A stretch of 64,000 nt of DNA from OMPR01 sp965183835 (GTDB lineage: Bacteria > Pseudomonadota > Alphaproteobacteria > Rhodobacterales > Rhodobacteraceae): assembly GCA_965183835.1 (NCBI GenBank), contig CBCYME010000027.1:70057-134056 (forward strand), in the 5' to 3' direction. Both the position numbers and the translations under genes were made by a program. This document shows, one piece after another, positions 42,998 through 50,966 of the stretch; position 1 is the first letter of the stretch, and each line of letters opens with the position of its first letter. Below the pieces are notes generated by a model, which saw only the letters and a list, made by a program, of their open reading frames with translations, did not search any database and was not told the origin of the DNA.

Positions 42998-43597
42998 TCA
43001 ATAAGCGCCTCGTGGTGATCTGTCCTCAGTCAGTGAGCTTTGTTTACGTTGGACCAGCACTTCGATGGCGTCCGCAATGTGTTCGCGATCAATATGATGA
43101 TCGTATCGGGCGACGCGGATTCTGTGCGCCTCGATCATAACGTCCGCATGGCGGCATCCTTCTGGCGGCTCGAATCTGTAGCTTGCGAGTTCGATCCGCA
43201 GCCCCAATGGATCGCGGAAGTAAATTGAATCCATGAAGCCGCGATCAACCGGACCGGTGTGTTTTACGCCACGAGCATCCAGACGTGCAGGAATCTGCCA
43301 GAACGTGGCTTGACTTACGTTGAGTGCCAAGTGGTGCAAGGACCCGATGGAATCTGGTACGTAGCCTGCATCCAGCGTTCGTTCTTCATTGGTGAAAATG
43401 GTGATCAGGCGGCCATCACCAGGATCGAAATACAGATGGCCCTCGTTTTGGTTATCGAGATTTGGCTGGTCAAAAATGAATGGCATTCCTAACACGCCTT
43501 CCCAGAAATCAAGCGAGGTCTGGCGGTCAGCCCCGTTGATCGTGATGTGATGTACACCTTGAGTTTGGATCTTTTTGAACTGATTTGACTGTGACAT
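42998..43597 (-). CDS. VOC-family (glyoxalase/dioxygenase-like) protein
   Basis: 199 residues with paired beta-alpha-beta modules. The first metal-type His lies in GVHHITI (residue ~16), a further His in SLHHLALNV and a Glu in LRIELASY, consistent with vicinal-oxygen-chelate enzymes such as extradiol dioxygenases or glyoxalases. The last 40 residues are basic and not part of the fold. Substrate unknown. Ribosome site AGGAAG lies before the ATG at 43597. Confidence 0.82.
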   Translation of the reverse strand: MSQSNQFKKIQTQGVHHITINGADRQTSLDFWEGVLGMPFIFDQPNLDNQNEGHLYFDPGDGRLITIFTNEERTLDAGYVPDSIGSLHHLALNVSQATFWQIPARLDARGVKHTGPVDRGFMDSIYFRDPLGLRIELASYRFEPPEGCRHADVMIEAHRIRVARYDHHIDREHIADAIEVLVQRKQSSLTEDRSPRGAY

Positions 43598-44039
43598 GTG
43601 CTTCCTTACCTATTGGTCGTCCATCAGACTGTGACCCGTCTGCAAATCTAGACCAACAAGTTTTTGGTTGCAAAATGAGGAACCTGAAATGCTGGTAATG
43701 CTGCCCCACAACGAAGTTCAATAACGTCTGCTCAACCGTCGCAGGCCAGGACTGACAGCAACGCCCGCTTTGGGGCTGACTTCGGGCATCCGGTGGGGCA
43801 GATCAGACCACTGGCAGTGGCCTTTTGCTGCAAGATAGGGTCCTGCCCCGCCGCAAGTCGGCTGTGAGCCCAAACGACTGATACTGCGCATGCTCAGTTC
43901 GGCCGGCATGGCGTACAGGCAGGGCGGTACGGTGTCAGGCGTATCACTACACTCGTTGCACATTTGTCAGAACTGAGCTTGTTGCCGGGTTGGCAGCAAA
44001 CAGCTTGAATAAGGACCGCCGATACCGCCCGTCTTCGGT
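43598..44039. repeat. Spacer holding copy 1 of a 105-bp repeat (43765-43871)
   Basis: 442 bp. The segment 43765-43871 is a near copy of 47199-47303 in the same orientation, with about ten differences and one extra G. Both start with the CCGCTTTGGGCTG core and end GCAAGTCGGCTGTGAGCCC. No gene seen. Confidence 0.75.
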
Positions 44040-44963
44040 TCAAGAGGTCGCAGCGGTTTTCATAACCTCATCCGCGATGGTTGAGATCTTTTCACGCAAC
44101 CAAATGTGTGCTGGATCGTTGGTGCTGCGCTGATGCCAAGTCATGTAAATCGTCATAGTGTCCGATGACTTTGGCAGAGGGGCCATTTCAAGCTCGCTTA
44201 GGACGCTCAATTTCATGAGGTTCATTTCTGTTGCGAGGTTTTCTGACCCTTTGATGAACACAGGGATGGAGTTGAAGTTGGGCACAGATATGCGGGCCTC
44301 GTGGATTTCAGATTTGTCCACTCCCGTCAGTGCCCTTAGGGATGTTCCTCCATCTGGAAACCGCACTGTAATGTGGTTTGCTTCACAGTACTCTTCCCAC
44401 GTCACAGGGGCTTTCCGAACCGACCCGTCAAAAAAGCACATCATCTGACCGTGGAAGATCGGCTTTTGTACAATGTCCGTGGCGTCGGGTGGGAACGGTG
44501 TTAGCGCAAGATGACAGCGAGATTCGCGCATCATACCCGAAGTAGGATGCCCAGAGGGAATGAATTCGAATGCGGCGGATACGCCGTCGCTGCGCAGTTC
44601 ACGTAGCAATTTTGGAAAGATCAAATCGCGCTGCATGTCATTTGCCGCAACGATAAAGAAGAGGTCTTCGTTCTCGGGTTCAAAGCTGCGCTCAAAAGTG
44701 AGCCTATGAAGGGCTTCCAGCGCATTTTGAACGGGAATCCTTAAAGAGTTCGCACGTTCCGTTGGCAGCATTGCCTGACCTGAACGTACAAAAAGAGGAT
44801 CGTCGAAAAAGTCCCTGAGGCGAGCGAGCGCATGGCTGACCGTTGATTGAGCAACCCCAAGGCGAATGCTTGCTTTTGAGACTGAGGATTCTTCTAGCAC
44901 CGTCAAGAAGGTCACCAAAAGCTGTCCATCAAGGGAAGCAATATCAAATTTTTTCATAACCAT
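44040..44963 (-). CDS. LysR-family transcriptional regulator
   Basis: 307 residues. N-terminal winged helix at about residues 9-66 (FLTVLEESSVSKASIRLGVAQSTVSHALARLRDFFDDPLFVRSGQAMLPT), then the substrate-binding domain. A GGGG ribosome site precedes the ATG at 44963; an ATG two codons later is possible. It is divergent from the DUF1214/DUF1254 group across 250 bp and is the likely regulator of that group (inferred from LysR habit). Confidence 0.92.
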   Translation of the reverse strand: MVMKKFDIASLDGQLLVTFLTVLEESSVSKASIRLGVAQSTVSHALARLRDFFDDPLFVRSGQAMLPTERANSLRIPVQNALEALHRLTFERSFEPENEDLFFIVAANDMQRDLIFPKLLRELRSDGVSAAFEFIPSGHPTSGMMRESRCHLALTPFPPDATDIVQKPIFHGQMMCFFDGSVRKAPVTWEEYCEANHITVRFPDGGTSLRALTGVDKSEIHEARISVPNFNSIPVFIKGSENLATEMNLMKLSVLSELEMAPLPKSSDTMTIYMTWHQRSTNDPAHIWLREKISTIADEVMKTAATS

Positions 44964-45213
44964 TATTGATAGCTACCCCTTGAGTTGATTGCCAGTGCTT
45001 CTTAGAATCTGAGTACAGATTCAAATCGCGCTAGTTGCTTTACAGTTCAGAACTAAAATTAGCTAATAAGTCCCGGCGCTTAAGCTTTCATCCCTAACAA
45101 GGAGCACGGCCTAAAAAGCAAATGCAGCAAAGCGCGGTTCGTGGCCATCTCGAGCAAAGCGCTGCCACCTCATTATCCGAAAACTAAAACAGGATCTTCA
45201 GGGAGGAAGACTG

Positions 45214-45483
45214 ATGGGAAGTTTCAACTCATTGAGTATTGCCGCTGGTGCGGCCGCAATTGCCGGAAGCCTATGTGCTGGCGCATTGCATGCCGATGAC
45301 CCAACACCGGGTTACAATACCAAATTCCCGAAGGGATCGCTTACACCAGATAAGTACCCCACAGGTTGGGCAGACAATTGGATCGAAACGGTTCCTGGCA
45401 AGGGTTTTTTCGCCATCCAGTGGCTCTACAGCCAGACAGAGCCCTGGTCTAAAAATCCTGGCGTCCGGGTGACATTGAACTGA
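45214..45483 (+). CDS. Small secreted protein resembling only the C-terminal end of DUF1254/DUF1214 proteins
   Basis: 89 residues. A signal peptide runs to about residue 27 (GALHADDP). The mature part contains DNWIETVPGKGFFAIQWLYSQTEPW, which matches the usual C-terminal pattern of DUF1214 proteins (nW-x-TVPGKGWF-x-x-x-RLYGP-x-EPW). The rest of a DUF1254/DUF1214 protein is missing. It is either an internally deleted relict that kept its signal sequence or a true mini-protein. GGGAGGAAG before the ATG is a very good ribosome site. First gene of a group with two further secreted or membrane proteins. Confidence 0.6.
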   Translation: MGSFNSLSIAAGAAAIAGSLCAGALHADDPTPGYNTKFPKGSLTPDKYPTGWADNWIETVPGKGFFAIQWLYSQTEPWSKNPGVRVTLN

Positions 45484-45574
45484 TGGACTGAGCGCATGTG
45501 CCGGGGCTGCTGTCTTAGAACCCGACGCAAGCTCAAACACCAAGCTTTCTGAGAGAACTGAAACAGGAAACAGA

Positions 45575-45976
45575 ATGAGATTTGTCTATTACTTAACATG
45601 GCTGATGGTAGCTGTTTTTCTAGTTGGCGAAACAGCACGTAGAGGCGTTGGATATTTTTCCATCAACGCCACAACAATGATCGAAGACTACTTGTGTGGC
45701 TTGTTGCTTTTGACCGCAGCTTTGGTCTGGCGCAGCGGTGCCATTTGGGGACCGACGCTAATGGCTTCGGCTTGGGCTTACGCGACAGGGGGAATGTTTG
45801 TTCCTTTTGCAGCGCATTTGGAGGCTTGGATCAGGCAAGAGACATTCCGGGCGGACCACCCGCACGAAGACGTAAGTTCGGTCATATTAAAGGGTGTGAT
45901 CTGGGCGATTTGCTTGGTTTGTTTCCTCGTTTCTATGAGGAATGTGGTCAGCGAGACCCAAGAGACAAACCTATAA
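45575..45976 (+). CDS. Hypothetical four-helix membrane protein
   Basis: 133 residues, not recognised. Hydrophobic segments lie at about residues 3-20, 34-52, 56-82 and 106-124. A charged loop with several His and Asp residues (RADHPHEDVSS) precedes the last helix. It lies 91 bp after the mini-DUF1214 gene and 54 bp before the DUF1254 gene, so it is probably co-transcribed with both. Confidence 0.6.
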   Translation: MRFVYYLTWLMVAVFLVGETARRGVGYFSINATTMIEDYLCGLLLLTAALVWRSGAIWGPTLMASAWAYATGGMFVPFAAHLEAWIRQETFRADHPHEDVSSVILKGVIWAICLVCFLVSMRNVVSETQETNL

Positions 45977-46030
45977 AGAACCAACGCTAGAACAGTGAAA
46001 AATGCTAAAAATAATTCAAAGGATCATGAG

Positions 46031-47011
46031 ATGAAGAGAACCATTTTGCTCGCCGCCGCCGCCGCGGTAACGGCGACCGTCGCCCATGCAGAAGCGATCA
46101 CAGTAACCGAAGAAAACTTTCCGCAGGCTTATACCAACTTGCGATTTGCAGCCATCATCGAAAAAGCAGGCGGCATCAATACTTTCCTAAAGATGCCAGT
46201 GCCGAGCAGCGATCCAGCAGAACAATTTGTCGTTCGCATGAACCGCGACACCGCGTATTCGACCTCTGTATTCGATGTGTCCAGTCGGGAAGTGTACATT
46301 ACCATCCCTGAGACAGACAAATACGTGACGACCCAGATCATCGATGAAAACCATGAAACGCAACGCATGATCTATGGGCCGGGTCACTATAACATCACTG
46401 CAAAAACGGATTTCGCATTTGTGATCGTGCGAACCCTCGATCCGGATCTGCGCGACAATCTCGTTGTCGAAGCGCCTGAGCCGCAAGAGTTCATCATACA
46501 AGACTGGGAAGAAGTGTCGTTTGAGGAAATCGAGGTTAAAGGGAATGCCGATTTTAGCGACGGCTATCATCAGGCGACAGCCTACAGCAACGTCGAGAGT
46601 GGCCAGACATCCTATATGAATTATGTTGGTGCGGCCGGTGGTTGGGGCGGCGCGATGGTGCGGGACAATATCTACCAGACAAGTCCCTACTTCGATGCAG
46701 ACGCCTGCTATGAGACCACTTTCGTTGACCCGGAAGCGGAATATTTCTGGTCGGCAACGGTGTACAATGCCGATGGCTACATGTTCAACGACGTCGCAAA
46801 CGTCTCTAGTGAAATGGACCCGGAGCAAAACGCAGATGGCACGTTTACGCTGCGCTTTGGGTGTGCCGGGATGCCGAACAACATCCCGACCGTGGAAGGT
46901 AACACCACAGGAAGGTTCAACGTCCTCATGCGCCATTACGGGCCCAGCCAAATGGTCAGCGACGGTGAATACGGCTACAATATGACTCAGTTTATCCGAA
47001 AAGTAGAATAG
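46031..47011 (+). CDS. DUF1254 domain-containing secreted protein
   Basis: 326 residues. A clear signal peptide ends at AHA-EA (near residue 19). The DUF1254 pattern is visible: ENFPQAYTNLRFAAIIEKAGG, FVVRMNRDTAYSTSVFDVSS, and YVTTQIIDENHETQRMIYGPGHYNI. The C-terminal part (WSATVYNADGYMFNDVANVS, FNVLMRHYGPSQ) resembles DUF1214. The ATG at 46031 is chosen over an upstream GTG because AGGA is well placed and the signal peptide begins there. Function is unknown in the family. It ends at a strong terminator. Confidence 0.85.
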   Translation: MKRTILLAAAAAVTATVAHAEAITVTEENFPQAYTNLRFAAIIEKAGGINTFLKMPVPSSDPAEQFVVRMNRDTAYSTSVFDVSSREVYITIPETDKYVTTQIIDENHETQRMIYGPGHYNITAKTDFAFVIVRTLDPDLRDNLVVEAPEPQEFIIQDWEEVSFEEIEVKGNADFSDGYHQATAYSNVESGQTSYMNYVGAAGGWGGAMVRDNIYQTSPYFDADACYETTFVDPEAEYFWSATVYNADGYMFNDVANVSSEMDPEQNADGTFTLRFGCAGMPNNIPTVEGNTTGRFNVLMRHYGPSQMVSDGEYGYNMTQFIRKVE

Positions 47012-47061
47012 GTGCCTTACATCCAAGTTCTGCCATACAGGTGGTCTAACAATCTCAACTC

Positions 47062-47087
47062 GGGAGCCTGTGTCTTTTCAGGCTCCC
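47062..47087 (+). terminator. Terminator after the DUF1254 gene
   Basis: GGGAGCCTG (47062-47070) and CAGGCTCCC (47079-47087) are perfect arms around TGTCTTTT, 50 bp after the stop. There is no T-run to the right. Confidence 0.65.
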
Positions 47088-47415
47088 ATCGCGAAGTTTA
47101 CCAAACTAGCATAGAGCCGCTTGAAGATGCATGGGAGACATTGGTGTAAAACGCAGCGAAGGTCCGCAATCCGCCCCGACGTGTCGATAGCCTAGGTCCG
47201 CTTTGGGCTGACTTCGGGCATCCGGTGGGGCAGATCAGACCATTGGCGGTGGCCTTTTGGTGCAAGATCAGGTGCTGCACCGCCGCAAGTCGGCTGTGAG
47301 CCCTTAGCATTCGTTCAATCTGCGAACGGATGCAGATTGTGTGAGCTAAATGCCTTCTGTATCCGTTGTGCCTATATTAAGGTTTCAAGTCGTCTGCGCT
47401 AGTTGGAGGTGTGAG
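47088..47415. repeat. Spacer holding copy 2 of the 105-bp repeat (47199-47303)
   Basis: About 330 bp. 47199-47303 matches 43765-43871. The left flank includes further degenerate repeat sequence (GCAGCGAAGGTCCGCAATCCG). No gene seen apart from the promoter of the next gene. Confidence 0.7.
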
Positions 47416-48117
47416 TTGAACACGTCAAAACATGAATTTGCTGAAAGACTTTTATCCGGGTGGCTTCAATCTTTCTGCAACGCGAGGGACGAAAGCCTGC
47501 GTCCCGATGGTTTCGTGACAGACAACCTGGAGAAACTAACTGAATTTGATGCCAAGTGGTTTCTCCGCGCTATCGACGCGGGATATGTGAGGGAAATGCA
47601 TGGTTTCTTCTTGTCGGAGCTCAGCGCGGCCAAAGAGCAAATTTTGTTTGGAGGCCTCAAGGCCGATCATTCGAGAAAGATACACCTTTGGTTAGAGCCG
47701 ATTATTACGGTTGGGGCTCTTGCTCGACTGATTGAGGAGTTTCAATGGCCTCAATCTCAGGTAGGTCTTCAATCAAAAGCTCCATGGCCGTTCGACCTTA
47801 TGGGTTATGGTTTGGATCAGGAGACTGAGCTTTTGGCCTGCGAAGTGAAGAAATCTGAACGGGAAATCAATCGACTACTTGATGAGATGACGCGTTTTAG
47901 CGCTCAACCTCAATTGGCCGAGGAACCAAAGAATTCTACAACCAAGAACGCCTATCGAAAAGTCGTAGGAATTCGGCGATCTTGGCCCGATGTGTTTTGG
48001 GCGTTAGGTCCGAATAGAATGGATAGAGTTTTCAAAGTTGCTCGGGTGCCTAACACTGACAACTTTTCATTGAATCCTGTTTCTACTCGTTACCTTCAGT
48101 TCCGCCGTCAAATCTGA
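47416..48117 (+). CDS. Possible PD-(D/E)XK nuclease-like protein
   Basis: 233 residues from a TTG at 47416, which follows GGAGGTG by 3-4 bases; a longer frame from an ATG at 47350 lacks such a site. I do not recognise a named family. The segment PWPFDLMGYGLDQETELLACEVKKSEREI (near residue 128) has the form hydrophobic-Asp-x(n)-hydrophobic-Glu-Val-Lys-Lys expected of a PD-(D/E)XK nuclease core; upstream helices carry Glu residues that could be the first acid. No methylase or toxin partner is adjacent. It may be an orphan defence, repair or mobile-element gene. The motif call is visual only. Confidence 0.5.
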   Translation: MNTSKHEFAERLLSGWLQSFCNARDESLRPDGFVTDNLEKLTEFDAKWFLRAIDAGYVREMHGFFLSELSAAKEQILFGGLKADHSRKIHLWLEPIITVGALARLIEEFQWPQSQVGLQSKAPWPFDLMGYGLDQETELLACEVKKSEREINRLLDEMTRFSAQPQLAEEPKNSTTKNAYRKVVGIRRSWPDVFWALGPNRMDRVFKVARVPNTDNFSLNPVSTRYLQFRRQI

Positions 48118-48326
48118 TTTTCGCGATTGTGTCGACATACGTAGCGAACGGCAGCAAAGTCCCGCAAAGCGGCCATCCCCAGCGGATGACTTGTGCCAGC
48201 CCAAAGCAGACATGACGGCCCTAGACTTGGAGCGGACAGCAGAAGTTCTCTGCGGCCGCGAAATCACAATTGGGTTTCACCAGAGCAGCCATTCGATTGT
48301 CAAAGGCCCGATGTTAGCTTGGAATT

Positions 48327-48905
48327 TCAGATCCGTTTTCGACTTCCCTTTGGCTTGAGTCGTCCACCTGAAACCACAAGCGTGGCGGCAACCGTCATAT
48401 TCTGGTTAAGAGTCCTGAGCCTAGGGAAAGCCGAGATGAATCCCTGCAAAACCCAGATGGAGATTGGCAGATTGAACAGGCAATGCGCCAAGGCGATCCC
48501 AAAGACTGAATTCACGATCCCAAACCCCGAAAACAGCGGGAAAATGGGTAACGTCAGAACCACGGGCGCCGTGATCTGAAAGGCGATGAAAGCCAGAAAA
48601 AGGTGCTTGTCGCCTGTGAATGACATGCGCGAAAACGCATATGCTGCGGGTATCGCTACGGGAACTGTGATGCAGATATTGATCAGTACATAGGCAATCG
48701 AATTGACAAAGGCGGAACGCAGATTGGGATCGTTCCAAATTCTTGCGTAATTGCTAAGGGTGAGGCTGCCCACCTCAGCACTGGGCTTTGGCAGCGTCAC
48801 AGTGAAACTGATGATTGTCATTTGGACCAGTGACAGGCAAGCAAAGAGGATGAAGGCCAGCAAGACCGTGCTTTTCAGGACAGGCAAGTATCGATAAGCA
48901 ACCAT
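48327..48905 (-). pseudogene. C-terminally truncated sugar/glycerol-type ABC permease (MalG/GlpQ-like)
   Basis: Begins MVAYRYLPVLKSTVLLAFILFACLSLV at 48905, overlapping the stop of the previous permease remnant (TGATG). Membrane helices and the AAYAFSRMSFTGDK segment fit a MalG-like subunit. At about residue 175, where the EAA loop (PxELDEAAxxDG) should follow ISAFPR, the sequence turns into an unrelated tail and stops. About 100 residues are missing, including the ATPase contact loop, so it cannot be functional. Confidence 0.75.
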
Positions 48906-49667
48906 CACGAGTTTTCTCCGCGATCCAGTGTGCCTTGGGCTTTGCAGAACATCCACACCACCGTCAAAACGATCATGAAATAGATCACGGATCGCGCAGC
49001 GGAAGGGCCATAGTTGAATGCCTTTATCTCTTCGCCCAAGTCCACAGCGAGAAATGTCGTTGCCCCGTCAGGGCCACCTGCATTGATGGGAAACGCTTCG
49101 GTGTAAATCATGAAGGAATCCATGAACCGCAGCAGGATTGCCATCAGCAGCACATGGTGCAATTTTGGCAGTTGGATATGGCGAAACACTTGCCATGGGC
49201 TGGCCCCGTCAATTGCCGCAGCTTGATAGTGAGCTGCTGAAACTGTTGTCAAAGCACTGTGGCATTGGATCACCACAAGGCTGGTCCAATGCCAGACATT
49301 CATGACAATGATCACTGCCCAAGTGTGTCGGGTTGTGAGTTTCCAGTCAGGCGGCCACACCAAATTTGGCAAAAGGCGACCCAATATGCCTGTCTCGGAA
49401 TTCAAAAGGGAGAGCCATAACGAGGGGGAACTGGATGGTTAGAATGAATGCGGAAAACAACGAGCTGCGGCCAAAGCTGGCCCAAAAGCGCTCCGACCCG
49501 ATAATTTCGACGTACCATTCCGTTCCAACCCCAAAACGTGCGTCCAGAATGAAAATTTCGAAAAATGAATAGTTCACCACTGTGATCAAGGGAACCAGCC
49601 CGACAAGCGATAGGATCAGTGCAGCAGGGGTCACGAACAACCAGCCAATTTCGGTCCGATACTTCAT
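48905..49667 (-). pseudogene. Broken sugar/glycerol-type ABC permease (MalF/GlpP-like)
   Basis: The N-terminal part starts MKYRTEIGWLFVTPAALILSLVGLVPLITVVNYSFFEIF at 49667. The C-terminal part in another frame contains VMNVWHWTSLVVIQCHSALTTV, YQAAAIDGASPWQVFRHIQLPK (EAA loop) and LLRFMDSFMIYTEAFPINAGGPDGATTF. The two pieces meet near 49.38-49.42 kb with a frame change and an apparent loss of about 30 central residues. Sequence and gene order next to a GlpR-type regulator suggest the GlpP subunit of a glycerol or glycerol-3-phosphate importer. Confidence 0.75.
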
Positions 49668-49701
49668 AAGGCTCTGACATCCGAGCGCACCAGAGACACG
49701 C

Positions 49702-50460
49702 TCATACGGTCACGATTCGACAGCCCCAGCTCTCACAATTGGCTGTCAGCTGTGGAGAAAGTTTGTCGTCTGTTAACAGCACATCGACATCGCTCAAGGA
49801 GCATATTGTCAGCGGTGCCTTGCGCGTAAACTTGAGGTGGTCGGCCACAATCATAACTTTTCGGGACCGTTGAATGGCGATTTTGCTGACCATCACTTCT
49901 TGCCCGTCGAAATCCAGCAGGTCTCCGTCGGCGTCGATGGCCGAGCAACCCAGAACCGAGTAGTCAAATTTGAACTGCTTGACCATTTCGACTGTCAAAC
50001 CACCGACGATGCCGCCATCGGCGCGGCGCAGGGCGCCCCCTGCCAGTATGATTTCGCAGCTGTGATTGATCGCCAGAATGTTGGCGATATTCAGGTTGTT
50101 TGTGACAACCAGCAGGTTCTCGTGATCCAACAACTCATGCGCGACGGCTTCAGTCGTTGTACCAATGTTCATGAAAACCGAAGCCCCATCAGGGATGGCG
50201 CGGGCACATTCGACAGCAATCGCTTTTTTGCCCACATCGTTCAGGCGACGGCGCTCTTCATAGAGGATGTTCACTACGCCAGAGGGCACAACCGCCCCGC
50301 CATGCACTCTTTCGAGCCGACCGCTTTCTGCAAGTTCGGAAAGGTCACGCCGAATGGTCTGAACTGTGACGTCGTAGTGTTCCGCGAGGCCTTCTACCGT
50401 GACTTTTCCCTCCTTGCGGGCGAGCTCAAGGATTTCCTTCTGCCTGAAATTTGACGCCAT
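49702..50460 (-). CDS. glpR: DeoR-family regulator (GlpR-like)
   Basis: 252 residues, intact. The N-terminal DeoR helix-turn-helix reads RQKEILELARKEGKVTVEGLAEHYDVTVQTIRRDLSELAESGRLERVHGGAV. The sugar-phosphate isomerase-like sensor follows, with FMNIGTTTEAVAHELL, VVTNNLNIA and ILAGGALRRADGGIVG. In roseobacters such a gene usually heads glpR-glpD-ABC transporter operons; here only transporter fragments follow on the same strand. The regulator may persist to control distant glycerol genes. The symbol is by likeness. Confidence 0.85.
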   Translation of the reverse strand: MASNFRQKEILELARKEGKVTVEGLAEHYDVTVQTIRRDLSELAESGRLERVHGGAVVPSGVVNILYEERRRLNDVGKKAIAVECARAIPDGASVFMNIGTTTEAVAHELLDHENLLVVTNNLNIANILAINHSCEIILAGGALRRADGGIVGGLTVEMVKQFKFDYSVLGCSAIDADGDLLDFDGQEVMVSKIAIQRSRKVMIVADHLKFTRKAPLTICSLSDVDVLLTDDKLSPQLTANCESWGCRIVTV

Positions 50461-50497
50461 AACTTACTCCTTTGCGCAACTCCCTCAAACACAAAAA

Positions 50498-50719
50498 GTC
50501 GGGGCGCTTGTCGACCGCACACCTGTGACACAAAGACGTGGTTCACGAAGCAATGGGGAAGAGGTCGGTACATTTGCCCTGCGTTCTCTACATCGGCCAA
50601 ACCCAATAGCGGCCTCAACCGTTCCAATTCAATGGATTGCAGATGGCAAACTCGGGGTTCAGGGTTTGGACTGCCTTAGCGATACTAAGCTCTTGGACAT
50701 AAAGCCTGCGACGAGGTGA
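50498..50719 (+). pseudogene. Fragment of a TrmO-like (TSAA domain) tRNA methyltransferase gene
   Basis: Reading this stretch in plus frame gives GTFALRSLHRPNPIAAS, then LGVQGLDCLSDTKLLDIKPA. These match the TrmO/YaeB core (G-x-FA-x-RSPHRPNPIG and L-x-V-x-GLDA-x-DGTPVLDIKPY). The N-terminal half is missing and the frame ends at LDIKP, so it is a fragment of about 74 residues. It is antisense-adjacent to glpR. Confidence 0.6.
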
Positions 50720-50966
50720 GCATGAGGTGTTCCGGATTACCGACCGTCGCGCAATGGCTTTGAGGACGCCATTTCCGCAAAGCGGCCCTCAGTCTTGTGC
50801 TGCTGAAAGGCAGGCAAGTTGCCGTCATGAAAACTAACCTTTGGCAGTCACTCATAATTCCAATCGTGAGCACGCAGAACGAAACACCGCAACGATCGGT
50901 GAACAAATTTTGAGCAAAAGGTAATCGTGGCTTGGCGACCCAAAGCATTTGGGGCATGCGGTGGCC
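50720..50966. other. Spacer between the TrmO fragment and the MetY-like gene
   Basis: 247 bp without a recognisable gene. Contains ACGCCATTTCCGCAAAGCGG, a degraded piece of the dispersed repeat near 50768. Confidence 0.3.

Noticed and set aside
43718..43963. Minus-strand 81-codon frame in the LysR/VOC spacer
   Set aside because: It coincides with the 105-bp repeat, and a similar frame is not kept open in the second copy.
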